64,000 nucleotides of DNA from Diphasiastrum complanatum (taxonomy: Eukaryota; Streptophyta; Lycopodiopsida; Lycopodiales; Lycopodiaceae), in NCBI GenBank assembly GCA_029204225.1, contig MU832073.1:1-64000 (forward strand). Reading direction: 5' to 3'. Below the pieces are notes generated by a model, which ran no database searches, was not told where the DNA came from, and saw only the letters and a list, made by a program, of their open reading frames with translations. Of the stretch, positions 55,030 to 64,000 are shown piece by piece (the stretch's first letter is position 1; each line of letters opens with the position of its first letter). Both the position numbers and the translations under genes were made by a program.

Positions 55030-56131
55030 TGGTGCCTTTGTTTTTTTTTAATTTTTTTTTTTAACAGTCCCTACGGTTTATGGTGGATGCGGTGTGCGGT
55101 TTGCGGTGGGGTGCGGGTGATTGCAGTCAGTGGCATTATGGGGTCTGTTGCGGTCAGTTATGATCTGGTTTGGTTTAGACGGGGAAATGTGGTCTTGACA
55201 TGTGAATTCGATGTCGACGGGTGAACGTGGTTTGGACGGGAAAATGTGGTTTGATGGTGGTGTGTGTGCGGTGAATGCGATCTGGTGATGTTTGTTGCAG
55301 TTGTAGATTGTGGAATGTGTTTTTCACGGTTTGATGGTGGAGGTAGTCGGTGTGCGGTTGGAATACGATTCAAGGACGAATGTGGCTAGGTTGCGATTGT
55401 CTGCGGTGCAACAACGGATGTGGTTGTGGGCAGGGTAATGTGGTGGTAGCGGTTCAAGGGTGGACGTAGTTAGGAGGTGGTCGGCTTAGTCCAGTAAGAT
55501 AAGGGGTGTGTGGGGGCTGTTGCTACAATGCAAGGGCGGGCAATTGGTGTGTGGGTAGTTGCTTGTGGTAGTCTCGTTGGCAGATAGAGCGTTCGCAAGT
55601 AGGTCGTGTGCTGGGCAAAGTGTTTGCGTGCAGGTGAGGACTCAGTTGCGATTGGAGTCGTGTGCTACGAGGAATGCGGCTACGATGTCTACGGTTACAT
55701 GTGGTTATGATGGGTGATGGTGGTGTCAGCGGTCGATTGTGGTTGCAGCGGACAATTGCGGTTGCAGCGATTAGTGATGGTGATTGCGACGGCTCAAGGT
55801 GATTACGATGGTGTAAGGTCTGGGGTGCGGTTGAGGATTGTCAGTTGTGATTGTATGCTGTGATGGTGGTTACGACAGGGCAATGATGGATGGGGTTGGA
55901 ATACGAGTGAAAGAATGATGGGATTGGATTACAAGGTGACGGAATGATGGGATTGGATTGCGGTCCTGATGGTGTAAGTGTGGAGGTAGTGTGTTGGTGA
56001 ATACGGTGGGAGTGCGATCTGTTGCAATCGAAGGAGAATGCAGTGGGGTGTGATTATGTGTAGACATTGCGGTGGGTTGCGGTGAATGTGATCTCTACGG
56101 TGCAGAGACTGATGCAATGGAGGATCTAACG
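55030..56131. repeat. GT-rich low-complexity region, probably Gy5 leader
   Basis: A long asymmetric stretch rich in G and T on the plus strand, with many imperfect GTGGTTGCGGT-like words and no protein signal. It lies just 5' of the Gy5 gag start. Confidence 0.45.
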
Positions 56132-56552
56132 CAGGGTCATCGGTCGAGATTGGAATGAGGTCGTCGATTGAGATTTTACTGAGGGCCATCGGTTGAGATT
56201 TCACAGGGCACCGTCGGTTGAGATTTGATTGAGGGCCGTCAGTCGAGATTTCACAGGGCACCGTCGGTTGATATTTGGTTGAGGGCCGTCGGTCGAGATT
56301 TCACAGGGCACCGTCGATTGAGATTTGATTGAGGGCCGTCGGTCGAGATTCTAGAAAAAGACTTTGGTTGAGATTTGAAGGATGGTGTCGGTTGAGATTG
56401 GAATGAGGCCGTTGGTTGAGATCTGATGGAGTACCGTCGGTTGAGATCTGAGTGGAAACCGTCGGTCGAGATTTTGTGGACTGGCGTCGGTTGAGATTTG
56501 AAGGACAATGTCGGTTGAGATTGGAATGAGGCCGTCGGTTGGCGGCCTGATG
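56132..56552. repeat. 25-bp minisatellite, about 17 units
   Basis: Units around CCGTCGGTTGAGATTTGATT follow each other at about 25-bp spacing with two alternating ends (GATTGAGGG and CACAGGGCA), hinting at a 50-bp higher-order unit. Minus-strand Asn/Gln/Arg-rich open frames are produced by the repeat. Confidence 0.85.
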
Positions 56553-57539
56553 CTCTGCTCTTTCGCTGTATTCTGCTCGTTGATAGACTTTCATGCACAT
56601 CTATTTTGTTTCTATTATTTTTTTTTTTTTGGCTCTACTACCCACATTCTCTATATATTCTTTTTGATCCAGAAAAAGGTCTATATCTCCACTATGTGGA
56701 GTTTACAAGATAGCTTATCAGAGAATTACAAGACTAGTTAACGCTAATCGACTAACTAGTTACTCTCCTCTATAGCTAAATGTTTCAGCTGAGTGTGAAG
56801 CTTAAGACTCCATGCCCGTTGAACTGCCAGCTGGTAGCGCGAAAGATTTTCTTTCGTTTCTTTTTGTTTCGTGTTGCTTCGCATCTTTTTGGTCCTGGAG
56901 GCATGTTTGATTTTTGTGAATTGTTTGACCTTCAAGTTTCGCTTCGTTTCATGTTTAGGGTTTTTGAGACACGTTGACTTTCACGAATTGTTCGAGGCAT
57001 GTTGACTTTTGCGTCGCGGCAAAGTTGCATGAGTTCACCATTTCGAATATGATTGCTGGTCACTGTCGGCTATATCATTCCTATAATCCTCCAGAATGTA
57101 GACAGACACTGCTAACCTACGTTTAAGTTAATTCAGCATTCAACAAGATTGAACCTATGTGTGGAATAGATAAACAAGTGAATGAGATACATGAACAATA
57201 AGCAGACAATAATTCAATCGAGATTAGACAATTTGAATGATATTTGCATAACAACTACAACATCATCTATTGATCCTCTTGTTCAAGCACTATGTGACAA
57301 ACCCACACAGCGCATTGGCGTGAGAGAAGCGGTGTTCTCTCACAAACAATGTCTCGTTTACTAGCGGACTACTTGGATCTCTGTGGATCCTGCTTACAAT
57401 GTCTCGCTCACTGGCGGACTTCTCTATTCTATATTTTTTATCTGCATCTTCTTGTATCATTAGTGCATCTAGCAACTGCATATATTCAGAGTAACATTTT
57501 TGATTAGATAGATTAAGCAATCTAAGAGTAATCACAGAT
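56553..57539. other. Region right of minisatellite, nothing firm
   Basis: A TATA-like CTCTATATATTC at 56651-56662 may belong to a Gy5 LTR. A duplicated word AATGTCTCG(T/C)T(T/C)ACT.GCGGACT occurs at about 57347 and 57397. No gene recognised. Confidence 0.3.
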
Positions 57540-57940
57540 TATAAGAGCGACTAGAAGCTTCACCCCCAAACCAAGGGATAAGAAGCATGAAGGTAGAGTG
57601 AAACCTTGGCAATGAATCAATGATCACAATGAGGAGTAGGACGAGTTTGGCCTCAATATATAGAGCCAAAAGCAACCTGGGCACATAGCCATGCATAGCC
57701 CTAAGTTTCTTATACATAGATTCACCTAGAATAGAGTCCTAAGCATGGACCAACTACTCATAGAATTGCTATTGATAACTCTACACATGCATACACTGTC
57801 TCATACCTTGTCTAAACTCCATTTCGTGTGTTCTGGGCCTCACAAGGATATTAGCTACTTTTGGGTCACGTCCAGTACGACGTGGCATAACTAATAGCTT
57901 GATTTACTAGAGTACCGTGTATCCAAGTCGTGAATCTGGC
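57540..57940 (-). repeat. Copia-type LTR, minus orientation
   Basis: Near-identical, over about 390 bp, to the plus-strand LTR at 61648-62030, and sharing blocks with 25430 and 31960. On the minus strand it contains GGCTCTATATATTGAGGCC, a TATA box. Confidence 0.8.
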
Positions 57941-58860
57941 ATCATGTGAAACAGGGACATGGGTACCCTTAGCACTTTCATTCGAGGCTTTTGTGTGCAT
58001 CTGGTGAGATATGCACATGCTGCTTCAAGTTGCTTGTCGTTGATTGCTTCCAGCCTGTACCCATCCTTGTTCTTCCACTTGGTCACAGAGGGATCAATAT
58101 ATTTGAAATATGCCGTTTGCTCTATCTTCTAGAGTGTCCGTGTGACAGTGTTTGGCCCTCGTGGAAAACCATAAGGTTGCAAGTCAGCTACCGCAAATGA
58201 TATGTTATAGACATAATTCCTGATAGGGGGAACTATGATCTGACATGATCTTGTTGTGGTATGATAATTGGCATATGCCATGTGTGCCAGATAGGGGCTT
58301 TGATAACCTGTCAAAACAGGGATCTGAAATTCCATTTCCTTGAAGAAGGACTCCGCCTGCTGGTACCAGGTCTGCATCTCTGTAAGGTCAAGCTTGCACA
58401 AGTGGATCCTTTCATCGTCCAAACTGCACCAGAGGTTCCAATCTAAACTAACAATGGTTACCTGATAGAGGCTATCACGGAACCAGTCATACAGGCGGCT
58501 CTACATCTGTTGAATAACTTTCTAGTTGTTTCAACATTTCGCAAGGACATAATCCAATCCATGCTGCTGAGTTAGATAGTGGAGTCCTTCTTGGGATTCC
58601 CTGGCCCCACGGTTGTGCCATACGACTGGCATGGCTTCCTCATTCACGAACTAACCATATCCATCAAATCTAACACCTGTGAGTGTATCGCAGTAGGCTC
58701 CCTACTGTGTAATTTTGCATGCACACTTCTCGAGACGAAAGTGCACGGTTTTTGATGCTCCAACCTTCTATCTTCCATTGTGCCACACACTAACCTCTAT
58801 CCGTCATCTGCTACATCCACATCCTCCCAACCTGCAGTTACTGACACGACGACCAACAAA
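57941..58860 (-). pseudogene. Unrecognised ~300-codon relic interrupted only by TAG/TGA
   Basis: One minus-strand frame stays protein-like from about 58860 to the LTR edge, with no frameshift noticed. It is interrupted by stops at 58804 (TGA), 58768, 58702, 58651 (TAG), 58531 (TGA), 58522, 58501 and 58129 (TAG). Sense segments include SKTVHFRLEKCACKI, EEAMPVVWHNRGARES, RLYDWFRDSLYQVTIV, QQAESFFKEMEFQIPVLTGY and SVTKWKNKDGYRLEAI. Composition (Trp, Tyr, charged residues) is that of a real globular protein. I do not recognise the family. It could be a captured host gene, an extra ORF of the adjoining Copia element, or an old viral insertion. Confidence 0.5.
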
Positions 58861-60835
58861 AGAATGCGATACATTTTCCATCTGGATTACATTCACCTCG
58901 TGAACCATAAATATTTAGATTCATATGATACGTCAATCATAATTTTCTGAAATCCAAACCATACTTAATCATTTACAAGATACTGGAGTATATGTCTAAC
59001 ATAACTCAAGAAAAGTAAGAGTCATTTCAAAATCTTTCCATTAAGAAAATACTGGATTTAGGAATACTTTCAAAACATGATTCTTTAACTAAAGTGCAAG
59101 ATTCAAGTTCTATAAACAACTAGTAATTAAAGATTGAATGCATATCAAAATGACAATCATCTTCAACTACAAAAACTTAAGATTACAATCCAGAATCACA
59201 TCTAGATACCCAAAGTCTTACTGAAAATCAATTCAGTTATTATTCTTGGACTCATTATGATTCATTATCCAATTGAGCGCTCTAGGACACAATCACAAAT
59301 GAGTTGAGTCTATTCCCTAACTAAGAAATACTCTATCCCAAGAATACTGTATATCCAATGCACATAATTTTAACTGATGAACCCAAATGATTCACTAATC
59401 ATGCGTCTTACAAGCCGTATAATCAAAAAACCATTAGTTCTTGTGAATCCACATCACACTGATCGTTTTGCCAATTAACTTTATCTTGGAGTAATCAACT
59501 ACTCAAGTTAATTGCCAATAATTGAGAAATCTCAAATGTCTAGGTGAAGAATTTAATTATACCAGTATAACACCACATTTAGATCCTTACCCAAATCATT
59601 TATAAGTTAATCCATAAATCTTCTATACAAATATTTGTTAATTTAAATCATTATCTATAAGTAGTACAGTAAAAGGTCAAATTGTCCACACAATCCCTAA
59701 AGAATTCCTCTTATTCGAAAAGTTCCAACTAGGTATCTTACTCTGAATCTATCCGAAATTACTTTCATATCAAATCACATTTCTATACCACATCTGGTTT
59801 TCTTCCGAAAGCTATGCAACCAACAAATTCCCAAATAGAATTTTATTCCACCACTTCACCCCTCTTTTAAGGAGATTATAAATTTCATTAAAAGTTAAAT
59901 TGAAAGATGATATATGAAAATATCTAAATCCAAGAAAAGTTAGTAATAAGTGCTTCCATTAAAGGATTCACTCTATTACAACCAGGACTTTTCCTTCAAA
60001 TATTATCTCTTGTTTCCAAACACTGGAGCATCCATTTATTTGGATGACTGGTAGGCTGATATGGCAATCATCTTGTTTACTTGGTCTCCCTCTGTACTGA
60101 GCTTTACATAACTCAATTTGGTGTTTTGTAGCCAAAGTTATGATCATTTGAAATTTTGTAGTTTTGTGAGTAAAATTGGCAAAATTTGAAATTGTTCTGA
60201 TTGCATGCCAGTGAATCATGTTAATTCCTCTGCTTAGATCACAAGGTCAGATGTGGATTTGTGATATCCATCTGATTTGCATGCTGTTCATTTCTCTAAT
60301 TTGTAGTACTGTGCTTGCATGGATTGGTTGCATGATGATTCTCATAGTGATTCTGACATGCATGATGGATTTACAATCGATTTGAGTGGTCATACGCATG
60401 TGCTGACAAATTCGGATATTGGCTGACAAATTTCGTAAAACTGAAGTTTACATAAAAAATTCCAGAATGACGTTTTGTGACTGATGTAGTGTGCTTTGCA
60501 TGCCAGTTTGACATTGGTTAGTAATATCAGGAATCGGACAGTGTTTCGATTTTTTGATTTTGATTACCTTTTGTGCTAACAGTAATTTTTGTCAGAATTT
60601 TCGAATTACGTTAAATAAAGCAAAAATTGAGTTTTCTGAAAAATCAAAATTTTGGTCATTTTTTCGTTATCTATGGAATCGGTTTAGATTAGTGAATTGA
60701 TTAAACTGAGTTTATCACAGTGTTTTTCCTAAGTCTAAATTATTTTCTGGTGATAGATAGGTTAAAATTGACAAAAGAAACCGCAATGAAATTGCCGACA
60801 ATTTTTACTATGCTGTCATTTTTTTTACGATTGGA
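58861..60835. other. AT-rich DNA, no gene; segment repeated at 62550
   Basis: No coding sense. The part at 59994-60043 recurs in direct orientation at 62549-62599, and the part at about 60205-60280 recurs inverted at about 62602-62672. Confidence 0.45.
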
Positions 60836-61631
60836 GTGAGAACTCCCAGATTGAAAGTTAAAGATTTCGGGATGATGAATTGCAAAGGAGCAAATACTCC
60901 AATACTTGCAGGAACAATCATGATGAATGAAGATTGTTCGAAGACTGAAGAAGAAAAAAAATTGATACAACATATACCATACAGGAAGGTAATCGGATCA
61001 CTAATGTATCTTGCAGATAACACACGTCCTGACATTGCTTATGTCATATTCAGGATGAGCCAATTTAGCACGAATTTAGACTTGACTCATTGGAAGATCG
61101 CGAAGCGAATCTTGACGAAGGATTTTTTATTGTGTTATTCTCGTAATGCAGGATTCCAGATGCTTTCCTACAATGATGCTAGCTGGGCATCTCTCAAGGA
61201 TGACTGCAAAAGTGTCTCAGGAGGATGTACCATCGTAGCAGGAGCAACAATGGGTCAGCAAAAAGCAGACCATCATAGCTCAGTCATCCTACAAAGTAGA
61301 ATATGTAGCAGCAGCGAAGATGGCCAATGAAATCACTTGGCTTAAACAGTTCCTTGATAAACTAGGTGAAACGGGAAATGAGCCTATGATTTTGCAGATG
61401 GACAAAACATCCGCAATACACCTGACAAAGGATCCTATGTTTCACTCAAGGACAAAACACATTGCAATCAAGTACCACTTGATAAGGGATCTGATAAAAA
61501 AGAAGCAGCTGCAGACTACTTTCATTGGAACGAAGAAGATGGTTGCTAACATCTTCACAAACACCTTAGACAAAGGTTTGTTTGAGAAACAAAGGAGCAC
61601 TCTAGGTGTTATGTCCATGACCAGTAAGTAG
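60836..61631 (+). pseudogene. Copia RT end and RNase H (CoC)
   Basis: 5'-truncated. It begins in the RT-RNase H connection (LKVKDFGMMNCKGANTPIL, PYRKVIGSLMYLADNTRPDI) and continues FQMLSYNDASWASLKDD, then after a shift near 61320 MANEITWLKQFLDKLGE, KTSAIHLTKDPMFHSRTKHI and NIFTNTLDKGLFEKQRSTLG. It ends TAG/TAA-wise at about 61631 and is followed by the LTR. Confidence 0.87.
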
Positions 61632-61639
61632 GATTCAGT

Positions 61640-62126
61640 ATACTCCTAGTCTTGGATACACGGTACTCTAGTAAATCAAGCTGTTAGTTATGCCACGTCG
61701 TACTAGATGTGATCCGAAAGTAACTAAAATCCTTGTGAGGCCCAGAACACACTAAATGGAGTTTAGACAAGATATGAGACAATGTATGCATGTGTAGAGT
61801 TATCAATAGCAATTCTATGAATAGTTGGTCCATGCTTAGGACTCTATTCTAGGTGAATCTATGTATAGGGAACTTAGGGCTATGCATGGCTATGTGCCTA
61901 GGTTGCTTTTGGCTCTATATATTGAGGCCAAACTCGCCCTACTCCTCATTGTGATCATTGATTCATTGCCAGAGTTTCACTCTACCTTCATGCTTCTTAT
62001 CCCTTGGCTTGGGGGTGAAGCTTCTAGAGTCGATTGGTTGCTTCTACTTGGTTGGGTGGTTGCTCCATAGTATATTTTCCATTGTGTTTTGTCTTGTAAG
62101 CAGGATCTTAGGGAGCTTCCCTTATA
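61640..62126 (+). repeat. LTR of CoC, with pol on one side and a primer site on the other
   Basis: Follows the RNase H end and is therefore a 3' LTR, but it is itself followed by a primer-binding site, as a 5' LTR would be. Carries the TATA box GGCTCTATATATTGAGG near 61909-61925. Inverted partner at 57540-57940. Confidence 0.75.
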
Positions 62127-62127
62127 T

Positions 62128-62139
62128 TGGTATCAAAGC
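62128..62139 (+). other. Primer-binding site (initiator-Met type, one change)
   Basis: TGGTATCAAAGC, one substitution from the standard TGGTATCAGAGC. Confidence 0.65.
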
Positions 62140-62548
62140 AAGGCTTACAAAGATTGGAGAACATGGAGAAGGGCTACCTTTCATCAAAATTTTGGATTAG
62201 ATCCATGGGAATTCTCTTCCAAGGTGGATAGCAAGGTTGCAAGTGGGTGTACTATCCCGGTTTCAATTTGCATGTTGCTAAAATCCATTACTCTTGAGAT
62301 TCTTTGTGGTTTTATGGAGAATTGTCCTTGAAGGCCAATTTGTGATGCTTTTTTGGAGCTTTTTCTTGTGTAGATCAAATCTTTGGTAGATTTGAATTTT
62401 CCAGCAAGTGACTTTCGTTTTAGGGTTCATTAATGATGAAATTACTGATGTTCCATACCATCAGCTTTTTCTTCTAGAAAACTCTTAACTGCCTCATCTG
62501 ATATTCTAGAGATCCATTGATCATCTAGCTGTCCTATATTTATATAGG
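62140..62548 (+). other. Leader-like DNA after CoC LTR
   Basis: Short open frames (for example 62089-62331) without gag signatures. Position suggests the leader or gag start of a second, tandemly joined Copia copy. Confidence 0.35.
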
Positions 62549-62672
62549 ATATTATCTCTTGTTTTCAAACATCGGAGAATCCATTTATTTGGATGACTGG
62601 CATGCCTATCAGATGGATACTAAAAATCCACATCTGACCTTGTGATCTAAGCAGAAGAATTAACATGGCTCA
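62549..62672. repeat. Composite repeat of 59994-60280
   Basis: The left part is direct and the right part inverted with respect to the 60-kb locus (for example CCACATCTGACCTTGTGATC here versus its reverse complement near 60237-60256). Confidence 0.7.
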
Positions 62673-62676
62673 TGTG

Positions 62677-63932
62677 ATGCCACGAAATTGTTAAATATTG
62701 AATATCAACATAAATATGGCATGATATACTCAAAAATGAATATATACGAGCCGGATAAATATAATTCATGAAGAGGCCTAATTCATTTTTAAGGAATATA
62801 TCTCCTAAGTACTTGCCTTGTAATTAAGGACAAGACCTTTAAAAGGAAAGACATTGCTTTGGATAACCTTTTCTAGCTCGTCCATGCGAAACGACTAGAT
62901 ATGAAAAGACATGTTAAACTAGAGTCATTTTAACTCTTAGTTAAATATATCTCTTATGGTATAATTGAACGTATACTCAATCTAATTGTTAACTAGACCC
63001 TTTCATGGGAGCGACGCACCTGTTGTTTTAGAGGTGTGTTTGTTCGTCCCGTAGAACATATATTGATTTCACACTTCAGTCTCGAGCATCGAGAGAGAAG
63101 AGTTTATGCATATGTAAGAGGTTGAAGAAGTGAATAGAGTACTGAGAGTTATTCTGCCTTATCTCTGTTCTCCGCACTGTTGAGTGTGAGTGATCTTGAT
63201 TCTCCTAGCAATCTCTAATGCATTACATGAATTACTCTCTGATTAGACAGACTCTCTAGAGCATTACAGTCGTTTGTTGTGTATCCGTAAAACATGCTCT
63301 AAAGAACTATCTTAAAATCATCTTATTCGTCTATCGCAAATACTTTCTTTTCGGCACTCAAATAACAACTACATTTGGTATAGTCTAGCACGATCATTGA
63401 ATAAAGCTATATGTATACATGTGAGATGACAGTCCCTGTCTGAAGAATTGAGTCTTTGATATGTGTTCCTGATTGGAATTGACATAAGTTTCTAATGTGC
63501 TCTAAAACCTTTAACCATTAATTTGGACTTAAGTTGTTGAGGACTTTTGTCTAGAAACGAACAGTTCGCGAACGCGATTAATTAATTGTCTGCACAACCA
63601 CGAATACATCGAACATTTCTCGACTCTCTGTTGACACTTAATCAGCCGGAGTGTAGTATTGTTGTACTACTCTGATAACATCTCACCTGTAAAACGTGTT
63701 TCATTTGATTTGATAGAGGCTAGATTATTGTTCTGAAATTATTAACATTACACACCCCAAACACAAGTAATACTGGTTACTTTCTAATGTCTGTCGACAA
63801 CCAGAATAACACTCAAAATTACTTGTCATAATTGTACCAAATACATAACTTTCTAACGCTGTCCTCTATGGGAACGACATTATTTACTACAAAATCTATA
63901 TTAACCTTGTTGGTATAGTGCGTCATATACCA
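62677..63932 (+). repeat. Probable long LTR of a Tat/Athila-type gypsy element
   Basis: About 1.25 kb beginning TGATGCCACG and ending ATATACCA, just before the Asp-type primer site. The last 80 bp (TCCTCTATGGGAACGAC through ACTACAAAATCT) resemble the conserved LTR ends of this lineage, which read ...CCTGTGGGTTCGAC.... The left end is a guess, since no second LTR is in the window. Confidence 0.55.
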
Positions 63933-63937
63933 ATGTT

Positions 63938-63955
63938 TGGCGCCATTGTCGAGGA
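63938..63955 (+). other. Primer-binding site, Asp-tRNA type
   Basis: TGGCGCCATTGTCGAGGA, three changes from the TGGCGCCGTTGCCGGGGA site used by Tat and Athila elements. An internal region should continue to the right of the window. Confidence 0.72.
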
Positions 63956-64000
63956 TAGCTTAGGAAAGTTATAAGAAATCTGACATATCCATCTCCATCT

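Noticed and set aside
56132-56552. Regularly spaced 25-bp repeats resembling a CRISPR array
   Set aside because: Units are contiguous with no unique spacers and vary gradually. This is a minisatellite, and the genome is eukaryotic.

Overview
This window is land-plant nuclear DNA from a large, retrotransposon-rich genome. The evidence is two plant-type genes with spliceosomal introns, several families of LTR retrotransposon with primer-binding sites typical of plants (initiator-Met tRNA, and a Tat/Athila-like Asp-tRNA type), L1-type LINEs, and very long GA/CT microsatellites. With only two host genes in 64 kb and introns of at least 8 kb, a fern or gymnosperm-like genome seems more likely than a compact angiosperm. 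The sequence alone does not settle the lineage.

Layout. 1-5460: a decayed Ty3/gypsy element (minus strand) whose gag-containing block is inverted (GyInv). 5461-7550: a 5'-truncated plus-strand gypsy element (Gy2). 7560-16908: a minus-strand LINE (LINE-a) split by a clean insertion of a Ty3/gypsy chromovirus (GyA, 9093-15500, target duplication CTATG). 16909-19315: a second LINE (LINE-b) lying head-to-tail behind LINE-a, with (GA)n on both sides. 19567-20091: an uninterrupted (GA)262 tract. 20208-28790: the last four exons of a VPS24/CHMP3 ESCRT-III gene. Its 7.8 kb intron holds a gypsy relic (Gy3), LTR pieces, a gypsy integrase relic (Gy4), a LINE scrap (LINE-d) and a LINE 3' half (LINE-c). 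28791-35700: mostly unannotated DNA with microsatellites and LTR-like scraps. 35789-36915: an intact three-exon GPI-anchored lipid-transfer protein gene. 38.8-39.5 kb: Copia gag and 3'-end relics. 40500-46802: a second copy of the chromovirus family (GyB, target duplication CAAGT), with an almost intact 1,590-codon gag-pol frame. 49-52.2 kb: a Copia element (CoA) interrupted by another LTR/leader piece (CoB). 53.7-56.6 kb: a gypsy gag relic (Gy5) with a 25-bp minisatellite beside it. 57.5-62.1 kb: an inverted pair of Copia-type LTRs, an unrecognised decayed reading frame and a Copia RT/RNase H fragment (CoC). 62.7-64 kb: a probable Tat/Athila-type LTR followed by its primer-binding site.

The host genes are unrelated housekeeping or cell-surface genes (endosomal sorting; apoplastic lipid transfer). 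Everything else is a layered record of transposition. The most informative points are the nested and tandem insertions, the LINE family whose 3' tail is (CTTT)n(CT)n instead of poly(A), the internal gag inversion, the premature stops of methyl-cytosine-deamination type, and one unrecognised ~300-codon relic interrupted only by TAG and TGA codons.
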